64,000 nucleotides of DNA. It comes from Desulfosporosinus lacus DSM 15449. GTDB lineage: Bacteria; Bacillota; Desulfitobacteriia; Desulfitobacteriales; Desulfitobacteriaceae. Position numbers and translations under genes: made by a program. Shown here piece after piece: positions 26,704 to 36,228 of the stretch. The number at the start of each line of letters is the position of its first letter. Position 1 is the first letter of the stretch. Location: positions 62,001 through 126,000 of the forward strand of contig NZ_FQXJ01000008.1 of NCBI RefSeq assembly GCF_900129935.1, in the 5' to 3' direction. A model generated the notes under the pieces. The model was given only the letters and a program-made list of their open reading frames with translations. It ran no database searches and was not told the DNA's origin.

Positions 26704-27996
26704 GTGATAACAGTTAGCAATGTTACAGGTCTGGAAAAAATAATCTTTAATCTGAAATTAAAAATGAGCATTTTTTTTTACTTTCTCCCAGCGCTCTGGA
26801 AAGGGGAACTTTCCCTTAAAAGGTTTTTTGCTTTAATGAAAAGGCTTCTGCTTTTTGTATCTAGGATGAGACATAATAAATTTGTAAAAATAGGGGATAA
26901 GACTCGCTTAGGCTTGTATATCCCCGGTTTTCCATCTCCAGCTTTTTACACTGCCTGCCAGAAATTCAGTCAATTTAAAGAAAGAATGCCCTGTACCACG
27001 GTTTTGTTATCGATTACATCCTCATGTCCTTATCATTGCAAGCACTGTTATCAAAAGCTTGACAGGGGCAAAGATGTTGATATCGAAACTCTGATCGGGA
27101 TCGTCAGGAGGTTGCAGGAGATGGGGATTGCCTTCTTCAATATCGAAGGAGGAGAACCCTTCTTTGCTTATGGACGGCTAAAGAGGATTTGCTCAGCTAT
27201 TGATTCCAGATCGGAAATCTGGATAAATTCTACGGGAGCCGGTATGACAGACGAGAGGCTTGGGGAACTTAAAGAACTAAATGTGACCGCAGTCATGTTT
27301 TCTCTGCACAGCCCCGATGCAGACTCTTTCAATGGCTTTTTAGGTAAGGAATCTGCTTGGAATACTATGGAGGCAGGGGTTAAGATGTGCCAGGATGCGG
27401 ATTTGGCGGTTGCCTTTAACACATGCCTGATGCGAGATGATTTTTACAATGGTACTTTTGAACAAATCATGGAGGTCGCCAAGGACTTTAAGGCTTGTCT
27501 GATCCAAATTATAAAGCCCAAACCTGCGGGAGGGTGGCTAGAGAAAGAAGACCTCGAATTTACTCCCCAGGACATTGAATTTATCAAAGCTAAGGTAAAC
27601 CGATACAATTTACAAGAAGAGTTTGCAGAATATCCAGCCATATCGGCTCAGATAATAGAAGAAGATGAGTCTGTTTTTGGCTGTACTGCCGGAGGAACAG
27701 ACAGATTCTATATCAATGCCAAGGGAGACCTGCAACCCTGTGAATTTCTGAATATTTCCTTTGGTAATATCATGATAGATAGATTTGAAGATATCTATCA
27801 AAAAATGCGTAATTGTTTCCCTTGGGGTGGGGAGTGTTATTTGTGCGAAAATTGCTCGCAAGAGATTCATAGGCTTTATCAAGAGAATAGCTTGAATTCC
27901 CTTCCCCTGACCCCGGAGCTTTCGGAGCAGATCTATAGTTCTTGGGAGCGGGGGCGGCGAACGGATTTATATGATAGGTTGGAGAGGGTGAAGTAA
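26704..27996 (+). CDS. Radical SAM protein with SPASM-like C-terminus
   Basis: A 430-residue protein. The radical-SAM cluster motif is C108-x3-C112-x2-C115 (SSCPYHCKHCYQ), with the SAM-binding EGGEPFF. Additional C-terminal cysteines (FGCTAGG, LQPCEF, GECYLCENC) resemble a SPASM/twitch domain holding auxiliary Fe-S clusters. About 95 residues precede the core and contain hydrophobic stretches, possibly for membrane association. Such enzymes modify peptides, sugars or lipids by radical chemistry. It is the last gene of the co-directional run, 30 nt after the SDR gene. Confidence 0.82.
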   Translation: MITVSNVTGLEKIIFNLKLKMSIFFYFLPALWKGELSLKRFFALMKRLLLFVSRMRHNKFVKIGDKTRLGLYIPGFPSPAFYTACQKFSQFKERMPCTTVLLSITSSCPYHCKHCYQKLDRGKDVDIETLIGIVRRLQEMGIAFFNIEGGEPFFAYGRLKRICSAIDSRSEIWINSTGAGMTDERLGELKELNVTAVMFSLHSPDADSFNGFLGKESAWNTMEAGVKMCQDADLAVAFNTCLMRDDFYNGTFEQIMEVAKDFKACLIQIIKPKPAGGWLEKEDLEFTPQDIEFIKAKVNRYNLQEEFAEYPAISAQIIEEDESVFGCTAGGTDRFYINAKGDLQPCEFLNISFGNIMIDRFEDIYQKMRNCFPWGGECYLCENCSQEIHRLYQENSLNSLPLTPELSEQIYSSWERGRRTDLYDRLERVK

Positions 27997-28080
27997 GGCA
28001 GGAAAGAAAAGGGTTGGAAATATTGGTAAAAATGACTTTTAAGGATAGACTTGAAGAAAGGTTTGACGATATCCTGTTTT

Positions 28081-29343
28081 TTAAGCAATATTTAAATCTA
28101 ATTTTCTAACACCGAGAGCATGATTTTCCCAAAGTAAGTTCATTACAATCTCTGCCTGTGTTTCTTTACACTCAATGATTAGCACAACCTCTGTAGCCTT
28201 TAATTTATTTTCTCTATTAGTGTATTTCTTAGTGGTTATCAACTTGATGATGAGGCCTAAACCAAGGCCAACGAACAAACCGATAATTCCCCATAGAACC
28301 GGTCCCCATGTCAGAATAAAGCCGTAGACACTTCCAAAGAGACAAAATAAAGTGGCGAAGACAAATGGTAAATCTAACAAACTAAAACCATCTGAAGAGT
28401 GTATAGTATCAAATAGTTTTCTGTCTTCCCCTCTTTTATCCATTGATACTCCTAGAATATTTTCTTTTGCAATTCCTTTCATTTGGATTGCCGTAATCGC
28501 CAATTCCAGATAATTTGAATGATCAAATGTTGAGACAACATACATACGTTCACCGCTTTCATTCGCTTTTTTAAAGGGCATATTGAAATTATGATGTTGA
28601 TAATTCTTTTTCAAAAACTTAGATTGTTCCCAGTCAAACAGGTTATTATGTGCTACCGTGCTAATGTAGGCGCCATAGATTGAAAAAAGGTAGATACTGG
28701 GGAGATTTAAAAACCACTGTGGGTTAATAATGGATTTAGCGTAGTCAAACTGTCCCAGTAAAGTATAATGGATACCGGGAAGCAATTTGGCCATCTGGGC
28801 AATGAATATAAACATGACTATGACAAAGAAAGCAGCCGGGATCCGATGTATTAAGAGTTGTCCAAGCCCTGGCATCAGTGCCGACCATATGGCTGCATTC
28901 CATGGAGTTCTTTTATCTAAATAATTAATTTCTATTGAGTCTATGTTAAATACTCTTATTTCAGCATCTTCTCTGGCTGCTAAGATATATTGATGATTGA
29001 GGTCGACTGTAGATCGATAGGAATCCCAAATGGAGAAAATAAGGGTCGGTAAATATAGCAGTACCCAATTTATATTGAGAACGTCCTTCGCCATTTGGAA
29101 TTCGCCGGTAAAGGAATATAGAATTGCAAGGTTAATATGTGCATTAAAGTTTACATATAGTTCCCAAACAAACAAAAGATATCCTCTTAGGTATTTGTCT
29201 AACATAAAATGGCCTATGCCTGGGAAAGCAAGAGACGCAAAAGCGACCATGAAAGGATTTCTTAAATATAATTGCGTTGTACCAAGTATACCGACATATG
29301 CCTTGTAACGTCTGACCGGCGAATTTAATTTTGGTCTATCCAT
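28081..29343 (-). CDS. Multi-pass membrane protein with two TM2-like units
   Basis: A 420-residue protein of unknown function. Two internally similar units, AFPGIGHFMLDKYLRGY near residue 40 and LMPGLGQLLIHRIPAAF near 160, recall the TM2/membrane-repeat motif (PGxGxxYxGR). A later hydrophilic part is followed by two further helices near 320-365 (ILTWGPVLWGIIGLFVGLG), then a soluble tail. ATG 29343 has GGAGG at the right distance; an earlier in-frame start at 29367 is less likely. It faces the radical SAM gene and seems to be a separate unit. Confidence 0.6.
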   Translation of the reverse strand: MDRPKLNSPVRRYKAYVGILGTTQLYLRNPFMVAFASLAFPGIGHFMLDKYLRGYLLFVWELYVNFNAHINLAILYSFTGEFQMAKDVLNINWVLLYLPTLIFSIWDSYRSTVDLNHQYILAAREDAEIRVFNIDSIEINYLDKRTPWNAAIWSALMPGLGQLLIHRIPAAFFVIVMFIFIAQMAKLLPGIHYTLLGQFDYAKSIINPQWFLNLPSIYLFSIYGAYISTVAHNNLFDWEQSKFLKKNYQHHNFNMPFKKANESGERMYVVSTFDHSNYLELAITAIQMKGIAKENILGVSMDKRGEDRKLFDTIHSSDGFSLLDLPFVFATLFCLFGSVYGFILTWGPVLWGIIGLFVGLGLGLIIKLITTKKYTNRENKLKATEVVLIIECKETQAEIVMNLLWENHALGVRKLDLNIA

Positions 29344-29503
29344 TCTAACCTCCAAAAAGACATACAATAATATTAGTATGTCCTGATTTTTAATGAATGA
29401 CCCAGTCAGTGAAGGTTAACTGATCCGTTCTGTTTAAGTAGACTTTCAAGAGGATGTTCAGGCATAAGGAAGGATTTTAATGTTAGGTTTTTAAAAGTGT
29501 AGG

Positions 29504-29555
29504 AAAAAACAACTAGAACGTCAAGTTATTGAAGCTTGACCTTCTAGTTGTTTTT
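29504..29555. terminator. Hairpin with A/T tails, bidirectional terminator-like
   Basis: AAAAAACAACTAGAA/TTCTAGTTGTTTTT arms with an inner GTCAAG/CTTGAC stem. It lies in the gap between divergent genes (29344-29739), which also holds a TATAAT at 29687 upstream of the flippase gene. It may be the remains of a gene end, since neither flanking gene points into it. Confidence 0.65.
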
Positions 29556-29775
29556 GAAGTTAATTTCTTAACGATAATGAACTGGACAAACTGAATAGAA
29601 TTGTCAGAGAGACTGACATGAAAATAGAACCCATAGTCGAGGTGATGTTTAAGTTAAGACAGGTGTTGGAGTTAGAGAGATATTAGTATAATATTATGGG
29701 TGTCAAAGAGTCGCTAGAAGTTCTAGTTTACTGAGTAAGATGAAACCGTCAGGTTGGAGAAAGGATGGTGGGGTA

Positions 29776-30567
29776 GTGGAAAGAACGTTGGTTATATTGA
29801 TTATACTAACCTCTATTATTCACCTGGTGGATACCCTGGCCTATTCGGTAAGGTTGAACTCTGTTAAGAGTGGGCAAGTTGCGTTATCCTTTTCTCTATT
29901 TAATCTCATCGCACTTGTGTCGCGTACTGCAAATACCTTTCTGGCCCCATTAATTGCAGGTATCATTGCCTTAAGTATTAAACTAGGATTAGATCCAATA
30001 ATGGATATGCGTAAAGTAATTCTTGCTGCAACATTCGGAACTCTTGCGGGGGTGATTTTAATTCCATCATTCCTAAGGATTTTTGAGAAAGCTGTAAACC
30101 GCCTGGAAGTAACGGGGTCTGTCCCTTCCCTTGTAGTTGAAGCCTTACAGATAAACAATATTAAACGGATCGTAAAAAATGTCACTAAACCCTCCAAGAC
30201 AATGCTGGAAAAATTAAGGTATCGAGAAATTCCCAAGCGATTGATTATTTTAAATATTTTAGTCACAGGAATATATACAATCGGGGTTCTTTCAGCAAGT
30301 TATGCGGCAACATTGGTTTCGGGGGAAGATAGACTTGAGGTTATTGCGTCATCGGGGATGATTAATGGGATTGCGGCACTTTTACTAACGCTTCTCATTG
30401 ATCCAAAAGCAGCCATGATTACTGATCAAGCCTTAAGAGGGAAGCGACCTTATGGTGATGTCAAGGCCCTAGTAGTGCTGCTTATTTCTTCAAAGGTTGT
30501 TGGTACTTTGTTAGGACAGGTACTGTTTTTACCCGCAGCTCGTGTAATTGCTTATTTTTACAGCTAA
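29776..30567 (+). CDS. amj: Amj-type lipid II flippase (DUF2837)
   Basis: A 263-residue polytopic protein. The N-terminal signature VDTLAYSVRLNSVKSGQ and LSFSLFNLIALVSRTANTF is characteristic of Amj (YdaH), the alternative lipid II flippase of Bacillus that backs up MurJ in cell-wall synthesis. GTG 29776 (VERTLVILI) matches the family's N-terminus; ATG 29740 would add 12 polar residues and lacks a clear ribosome-binding site. Confidence 0.82.
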   Translation: MERTLVILIILTSIIHLVDTLAYSVRLNSVKSGQVALSFSLFNLIALVSRTANTFLAPLIAGIIALSIKLGLDPIMDMRKVILAATFGTLAGVILIPSFLRIFEKAVNRLEVTGSVPSLVVEALQINNIKRIVKNVTKPSKTMLEKLRYREIPKRLIILNILVTGIYTIGVLSASYAATLVSGEDRLEVIASSGMINGIAALLLTLLIDPKAAMITDQALRGKRPYGDVKALVVLLISSKVVGTLLGQVLFLPAARVIAYFYS

Positions 30568-30680
30568 TCTACTTAATCAGGGGGTCTCAAGACAACCTAT
30601 TCCAGAGTAGCTCGTACTAACGAATACCCAAAAAGGTTTATAAAGTGTTATATTAGCAAAAAAAGTGAAGAAGGTGCTCT

Positions 30681-31359
30681 ATGGATTTTGAACGCAGTGA
30701 TGTAAAGGAAAAATTTGATGAAAACTCCGGTCAGTACGATGGACAAAGGAAAAAACTCATCCCTTGCTTTGATGATTTCTATTCAATAGCAATTTCTCTT
30801 GCCGAAGCTAATAATAACCCTAATATATTAGACATTGGTGCCGGAACCGGTTTATTATCTTTTCTAATCTTGGAGAAGTTTCCAAACGCTAATCTAACCT
30901 TGATAGATATATCTGAGAAAATGTTAGGAGTAGCTAAAGTTAGGTTTAAGGGTAACCATAATGTTACTTACATAAATGATGATTATACCAACTATAAATT
31001 CAATGAAAAATATGATGTTATAATTTCCTCACTTTCAATTCACCATTTAACAGGGGACGAGAAGAAACAGTTATATCGCAATATTTATTCGTGCTTAAAT
31101 GAAAAAGGTGTTTTTATCAATGCAGACCAGGTGTTAGGGGAAACTCCCTTTATTGAATCCTTGTACAAAAAAGATTGGAAATAAAGTTGAGAACAGCGGA
31201 TTATCAAAAGAAGAAATCCTTTCGGCTTATGAGCGGGTAAAATTAGATAAAATGTCTACATTAGATGACCAGATAAACTGGTTGAAGGGTATTGGTTTCA
31301 CAGATGTGGATTGTGTTTACAAATATTTTAATTTCGTAGTTCTATATGGAAGAAAATAG
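30681..31359 (+). pseudogene. Class I SAM-dependent methyltransferase, frameshifted
   Basis: The first frame (30681-31184) holds the complete Rossmann core: ILDIGAGTGLLSFLI (motif I), LTLIDISEKML and IISSLSIHHL. It stops at 31184 right after LYKKDWK. The missing C-terminus continues in the next frame (about 31166-31359: NKVENSGLSKEEIL and so on to VVLYGRK), matching the usual end of this family. A lost A in the run around 31180 would explain it. It is either a recent frameshift or a sequencing error; no programmed slippage signal is evident. Confidence 0.78.
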
Positions 31360-31455
31360 TCTTTATTAAGATCGGAGAGGCACATGGTTGTCTTTGAGAC
31401 TTAAGTAGAACAGATAATTTATTGAAGAGATTTTTATAGAAGGAGGTAGCAGAGT

Positions 31456-32109
31456 ATGAAAGTGATAGCTTTTAACGGAAGTCCAAGAAAAGGTTGGAAT
31501 ACAGAGATTTTATTAAGTAAGGCCCTTGAAGGTGCGGCGACTCAGGGGGCTGAGACTGAACTCATTCATCTTTATACCCTTAATTACAAAGGCTGCATCA
31601 GTTGTTTTTCCTGTAAGAGGAAAGACAGTAAAAGTTATGGTAAGTGCGCTATGAAGGACGATCTGATGCCAATACTAAAGAAAGTAGAAGAAGCTGATGC
31701 GATCATCTTGGGTTCCCCTATATATTTGGGAACGACTACAGGTGAGATGAGATCATTCCTGGAAAGGTTGATATTCCCGTACCTGGTGTATGATGAGAGT
31801 CATTCCACTCTTTTCAAAAAGAAGATTCCAACGGGTTTCATTTATACAATGGGTTTAAATATGGACGGATTGAAAGAACGGGGATATGATCAGCATTTTA
31901 AGCTTACAGACATGTTTCTGGAGAGGATTTTTGGAATGTCAGAATACCTGTCTGTGACCGATACTTATCAGTTTGATGATTATTCCAAATATGTTGCCAC
32001 AGCGTTTGATCCCAAAGCAAAAGCAAAGAGAAGAGAAGAAGAGTTTCCAAATGATTGTAAGAAAGCCTTTGATATGGGCGTTAGATTAACACAACGAACT
32101 CTAAAATAA
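31456..32109 (+). CDS. Flavodoxin-fold NADPH-dependent FMN reductase / iron-sulfur flavoprotein
   Basis: A 217-residue protein. FNGSPRKGWNTE near the start binds FMN phosphate, GSPIYLGTTTGEM contributes the second flavin loop, and a cysteine cluster CISCFSC (plus GKCAMKDD) resembles the compact Fe-S motif of Isf-type flavoproteins of anaerobes. A role in electron transfer or quinone/oxidant reduction is family inference. ATG is preceded by GAAGGAGGT. Confidence 0.85.
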   Translation: MKVIAFNGSPRKGWNTEILLSKALEGAATQGAETELIHLYTLNYKGCISCFSCKRKDSKSYGKCAMKDDLMPILKKVEEADAIILGSPIYLGTTTGEMRSFLERLIFPYLVYDESHSTLFKKKIPTGFIYTMGLNMDGLKERGYDQHFKLTDMFLERIFGMSEYLSVTDTYQFDDYSKYVATAFDPKAKAKRREEEFPNDCKKAFDMGVRLTQRTLK

Positions 32110-32124
32110 AATATTACACACAAA

Positions 32125-32147
32125 AAGCCACTGCTGACCAGTGGCTT
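32125..32147 (+). terminator. Hairpin after the flavoprotein gene
   Basis: AAGCCACTG/CAGTGGCTT with a 5-nt loop. The tail (AACATTTCT) is only moderately T-rich, so termination may be weak. Confidence 0.55.
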
Positions 32148-32149
32148 AA

Positions 32150-32900
32150 CATTTCTATTGTATAAGAGCACGTAATGATCTACCTAACACCAGTATAGAT
32201 CGCTGATTACCTAACTAGGATCTTCCGACCATAATCAAGCAAGTTACCACCCATAATAATGATTCGTTCGACCTTACAAGATATCTACCCAGCTATATAC
32301 AACCTCACGGCTGCATATAACCGAACTTCTTACACATGCATATATCATGAGACATATGGTTGCGTAAGAAACTCAACACCCGGCAAAATCTTAGCTCGAC
32401 CCTTTAGGATAAGTTAGAACCCTAAAACAATCTAAGAGACTGCCCTAAAGCTTTTCCCCACCACTAAAAGATCTTCCCTCCGACTATATACAAGCGTTTT
32501 ACCACCTGAAGATAATCTTTGGCCGACCCATATACACCCGGTAAAGAGCATATATAAATCTTGGCTCAACCATTACGTACCCTTATGATCATATTATGGC
32601 TTTTGGGGTCTTATTTTATACTTGGTAAATTTAACCAATCTACCCACGCTAACTGAAGTAAGGCGGATTCATATTTATATGTATCACAGACTACGGATTG
32701 CAGAATCTAATCAGGCACAGACGTCTAAGACCTAGCCAAAATGGTGTGTATTCGTGTATAGTAGTAATGGTAGGAGGGATGCCATTGATATAAGTATTGT
32801 GTTAAAATTGCACTTATTTATTGAAGGTTACAGAAACATAATTTTTAAAAAAATGGGTTCTTTAATGACTATATGTATTAGTGAAGGGAAGGATAGTAAA
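32150..32900. other. Noncoding stretch with degenerate repeated motifs, pyrimidine-rich on +
   Basis: No convincing gene in either strand. Motifs of the form GATCTTCCGACC or AATCTTNGCTCGACC recur at about 32219, 32261, 32386, 32469, 32514 and 32566. A longer pair, CAAGCAAGTTACCACC (32237 region) and CAAGCGTTTTACCACC (32491 region), stands in the same order relative to these motifs about 250 bases apart. This suggests an old tandem duplication, decayed gene or structured RNA read from the minus strand. The frame 32754-33002 overlaps the next gene and is not supported. Confidence 0.5.
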
Positions 32901-32901
32901 G

Positions 32902-33729
32902 ATGAAAAGAAGATGGTTAACACTATTTGTGGCTATCTGTACAGTTGCTCTTTTAGTAGCAGGCTGCGGTCAGAAGTCTACAGACAAGAACCAAACGGGT
33001 GATCAATCCTGGAATAAAATTAAGGAAAAAGGGGAATTCGTCGTTGGTCTGGATGACAATTACCCGCCAGCAGGCTTTCGTGATAAAGCAGGAGAGCTGG
33101 TTGGCGTTGATATTGATTTAGCTAAAGAAGCTGCCAAGCGTTTAGGAGTTAAAGCTGTATTCAAACCAGTCCAATGGGATGGGGTTCTCTTGAATTTAAA
33201 AAGTGGGGAAATAGATCTCATCTGGAACGCTCTGGGCATTACTCCTGAAAGACAGCTGGAAATCGGGTTTACGGATAGTTATATGGAGGATCGGAATATT
33301 ATCGTAGTAAAGTCCGGTTCACCAATCAAGTCCAAGGCGAATTTAGATGGAAAAACTATTGGACTTCAATTAGGCAGCACTGCGGAAGAAGCTGTTGCTA
33401 AAGATCCGATTTCTTCTAAACTTAAGGAAATCAGAAAGTTCGAAAGTCCGACTGTTGCCTTAATGGATTTAGAGGCTGGTCGCATTGACGCTGTAGTAAC
33501 GAATGAAATGAACGCCCGTTATCTGATTACTACAGAAAAAACTGCAGACAAATATTATATTCTCACAGCAGAAGAAGGCGATTTTGACAAAGAGCCTTAT
33601 GGTGTAGGTGTACGCATGGAAGATAAAGCCTTCCTTGCTGAACTAAATCGAGTTCTCAACGAAATGAAGGCTGACGGGACTGCTGCCAAAATCAGTAATC
33701 AATGGTTTGGTTCAAATATCATTAAGTAA
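32902..33729 (+). CDS. Polar amino-acid ABC transporter substrate-binding lipoprotein
   Basis: A 275-residue family-3 binding protein. It has a lipoprotein signal ending VAGC; the mature fold carries VVGLDDNYPPAGFRD, VGVDIDLAKEAAKRLG and IDLIWNALGITPERQ, typical of glutamine, arginine or cystine importers. The chosen ATG has GGGAAGGA upstream; an in-frame GTG at 32881 is less likely. Two permeases and an ATPase follow. The exact amino acid cannot be read from the sequence. Confidence 0.87.
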   Translation: MKRRWLTLFVAICTVALLVAGCGQKSTDKNQTGDQSWNKIKEKGEFVVGLDDNYPPAGFRDKAGELVGVDIDLAKEAAKRLGVKAVFKPVQWDGVLLNLKSGEIDLIWNALGITPERQLEIGFTDSYMEDRNIIVVKSGSPIKSKANLDGKTIGLQLGSTAEEAVAKDPISSKLKEIRKFESPTVALMDLEAGRIDAVVTNEMNARYLITTEKTADKYYILTAEEGDFDKEPYGVGVRMEDKAFLAELNRVLNEMKADGTAAKISNQWFGSNIIK

Positions 33730-33794
33730 GATTGAACTCACCAATCAACTAAACTTACTTCGAAACTCGGTGAGGGAGTCTGGGATTGGATTAA

Positions 33795-33836
33795 AAGGAA
33801 TAGGAAGTTAACAAATCTCTTCCTATTCCTTGTTTT
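33795..33836 (+). terminator. Intra-operon hairpin after the binding-protein gene
   Basis: AAGGAATAGGAAG/CTTCCTATTCCTT followed by GTTTT, between binding-protein and permease genes. Partial termination here would keep the binding protein in excess over the membrane parts. Confidence 0.75.
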
Positions 33837-33938
33837 ACGCAGAATGCCTTAGCACTGGACAAGTTTTTTAAAAGAGTATTTCCCTAAGCCTTCGTTTAAG
33901 GGGTATTAAAGACATTCATAAGGGGATTAGAGAAAACG

Positions 33939-34580
33939 ATGGATTATGTTCTAACAATATTACCCGTTCTTTTAAAGGGTTTAAAGCTATCCCTAACGAT
34001 TTATGGAATTGTAATTATTTTGATCTTTCCTCTAGCTATTTTGGCTGCGATCGGTAAAGTATCAGGCCCCCCAATTCTTAAAAAGATCTTATACTTATAT
34101 ACCTGGATATGGCGAGGCACCCCCTTGTTGCTCCAATTATTTTTTATTTATTTTGGCTTACCTTACTTTGGTATTAATTTACCGCCACTTGTTGCAGTAA
34201 TCATTGCATTTGTTTTAAATGTAGCCGCTTATGAAACAGAAATTATCCGGGCAGGTATTGAATCTATTGACAAGGGGCAGTATGAAGCAGCTAAGGCTTT
34301 AGGACTGACCTATTTTCAGACGATGCGGCGGATTATTATTCCCCAGACGATTAGACGAGTGCTACCTGCTACCTGTAATGAGGCAATCCTTACCTTTAAA
34401 GATACTGCGCTTGTTGCCGCGATTGGTATGGGCGATTTATTGCGCTCAGCCAAGGAAGTGGTGACATCCGATTTTAAAATTACCGCTTTTTTTGTTGCTT
34501 TTGGTTTTTACCTGATTATCTCTTCTATTTTACTCCAAGTCTTTAGCAAATTAGAAAAGAAATATTCTATTTACGAATAA
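33939..34580 (+). CDS. Amino-acid ABC transporter permease 1
   Basis: A 213-residue HisM/GlnP-type permease with about five helices. The EAA loop ([19 protein letters not shown], then IIIPQTIRRV) docks the ATPase. It is very similar to the next permease, including the shared ending LEKKYSIYE, so the pair looks like a tandem duplication. ATG lies behind AAGGGGATTAG. Confidence 0.87.
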   Translation: MDYVLTILPVLLKGLKLSLTIYGIVIILIFPLAILAAIGKVSGPPILKKILYLYTWIWRGTPLLLQLFFIYFGLPYFGINLPPLVAVIIAFVLNVAAYETEIIRAGIESIDKGQYEAAKALGLTYFQTMRRIIIPQTIRRVLPATCNEAILTFKDTALVAAIGMGDLLRSAKEVVTSDFKITAFFVAFGFYLIISSILLQVFSKLEKKYSIYE

Positions 34581-34658
34581 TAAGCCATTACTGTATGGGG
34601 CTATAATATAAATTATTAAACGGTCTTATTTAAGGCAACGAAGGGATAAGAGACGATA

Positions 34659-35309
34659 ATGGATCATATGGAATATGTTCTAAGTATACTTCCGTTTATT
34701 GCATCAGGATTGAAGTTAACTGCTAAGATTTATGTTGCTACCTTAATATTCGCATTGCCTGTAGGACTTTTAGCAGCTATTGGCAAAGTGAGAGGTCCAA
34801 AGATAATCACTAAGATTCTATACTTATATACATGGATCTGGAGAGGCACGCCTTTGCTTTTGCAATTATTCTTCATGTTTTATGGATTGCCAATCATCGG
34901 GATTAGACTGTCACCTTTTGCTGCGGCAACTATTACCTATACCCTGAATTCTGGGGCTTATCTAACGGAAATTTTCAGAGGAGGTATAGAATCCATAGAC
35001 AAAGGTCAATATGAAGCCGCTAAAGCTTTAGGAATGACTTATTCCCAAACGATGCGCCGGATCATTATTCCCCAAACTGTAAGAAGAGTTTTACCCCCTA
35101 CCTGCAGTGAGGCTGTTAACTTGGTAAAGGAAACGGCACTGCTTGCAGTTATAGGAATGCCTGATCTATTACGGATTGCTACCCAGATCTTCACCAGGGA
35201 TTTTAATATCACGCCATTTATCGTGGCTTTTGTTCTGTACCTAATTATCTCTTCTGTTCTTGTTAGATTATTTAGCACATTAGAGAAGAAATATTCGATT
35301 TATGAATAG
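34659..35309 (+). CDS. Amino-acid ABC transporter permease 2
   Basis: A 216-residue paralogue of the preceding permease with the same EAA loop ([19 protein letters not shown]) and C-terminus. The most divergent segment is the middle helix region ([20 protein letters not shown] against PPLVAVIIAFVLNVAAYETE), and charged LVKETALL replaces TFKDTALV. The two probably form a heterodimeric channel. Confidence 0.87.
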   Translation: MDHMEYVLSILPFIASGLKLTAKIYVATLIFALPVGLLAAIGKVRGPKIITKILYLYTWIWRGTPLLLQLFFMFYGLPIIGIRLSPFAAATITYTLNSGAYLTEIFRGGIESIDKGQYEAAKALGMTYSQTMRRIIIPQTVRRVLPPTCSEAVNLVKETALLAVIGMPDLLRIATQIFTRDFNITPFIVAFVLYLIISSVLVRLFSTLEKKYSIYE

Positions 35310-35322
35310 GAGAGTAGAGAGA

Positions 35323-36081
35323 ATGACGATGATACGGATGAGTAATATTCATAAATATTTTGGGAAGCTGCAGGTTCTTAAAGGCGTATCCTTAGAAGTC
35401 AATAAAGGGGAAATTATTTCAATTATTGGCCCCAGTGGCTCAGGAAAAAGCACCTTGCTCCGCTGTATGAATCAATTAGAAAAGATAGACCAGGGTATTG
35501 TCGAGATAGAAGGGATTGTCGTCGAGGCTGCAGGAGATAAAGAAGCAAAGATTGTTGCTACTCCTCAGGAAGTTAAGAAGGCCTACCGGAAAATGGGTAT
35601 GGTGTTTCAAAGCTTTAACCTTTTCCCCCATATGACAGCACTGGGTAATGTGATAGAAGCGCCTATGCTTGTCAACAAGGCATCTAAAGACGATGCTTTA
35701 AAAATTGCCGAGAAGCAGTTGGCGAAGGTGGGTTTACTGGAAAAAAAAGATGCCTTTCCCTCTAAGTTATCCGGGGGACAAAAACAGCGGGTAGCAATCG
35801 CAAGAGCATTAGCTATGAACCCTGATATTATGCTTTTTGATGAACCGACATCAGCCTTAGACCCTGAACTGATAGGAGAAGTCTTAAGTGTAATTAAAAA
35901 TTTGGCCCAGGAGCATATGACCATGTTGATCGTTACTCATGAAATGGGATTTGCCAAAGAAATCTCCGACCGAGTGATTTTTATGGATGATGGTAAAATT
36001 CTGGAGGATAGTAACCCAATCGACTTTTTTGATAGTCCTCGCCATCCCCGGATTAAAACGTTTTTAGAAAAGATGCTGTAA
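35323..36081 (+). CDS. Amino-acid ABC transporter ATP-binding protein
   Basis: A 252-residue GlnQ/HisP-type ATPase. Walker [11 protein letters not shown]-loop [11 protein letters not shown], signature LSGGQKQR, Walker [15 protein letters not shown] and switch His in IVTHEMGFA are intact. ATG 35302 overlaps the permease stop, but ATG 35323 has AGGAGAG eight bases upstream and fits the family N-terminus. Confidence 0.9.
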   Translation: MTMIRMSNIHKYFGKLQVLKGVSLEVNKGEIISIIGPSGSGKSTLLRCMNQLEKIDQGIVEIEGIVVEAAGDKEAKIVATPQEVKKAYRKMGMVFQSFNLFPHMTALGNVIEAPMLVNKASKDDALKIAEKQLAKVGLLEKKDAFPSKLSGGQKQRVAIARALAMNPDIMLFDEPTSALDPELIGEVLSVIKNLAQEHMTMLIVTHEMGFAKEISDRVIFMDDGKILEDSNPIDFFDSPRHPRIKTFLEKML

Positions 36082-36195
36082 AAGATTGGATCAATAACAG
36101 GCAAAACTAAACAATAGATATAATATTCTTTTATTAAACGAGCAAAAAAAACCTCGCCTTTTAGTATTAAAGGCAGAATTTTATAAATAATTAGC

Positions 36196-36228
36196 GGCGA
36201 TTGGTTTAACCAATCGCCTTTTTATTTT
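36196..36228 (+). terminator. Terminator of the amino-acid ABC operon
   Basis: Perfect GGCGATTGGTT/AACCAATCGCC hairpin with a 1-nt loop spacer, followed by a long T-rich run. The rest of 36082-36482 is AT-rich without a gene; a possible second hairpin (CTCGCCTTT/AAAGGCAG) lies near 36152. Confidence 0.9.

Noticed and set aside
28032-28108. 25-codon frame between the radical SAM and membrane-protein genes
   Set aside because: It overlaps the end of the opposite gene, with no clear ribosome-binding site; too short to support.
32754-33002. 82-codon frame before the amino-acid binding protein
   Set aside because: It overlaps the signal peptide of the real gene in another frame and has no motif.
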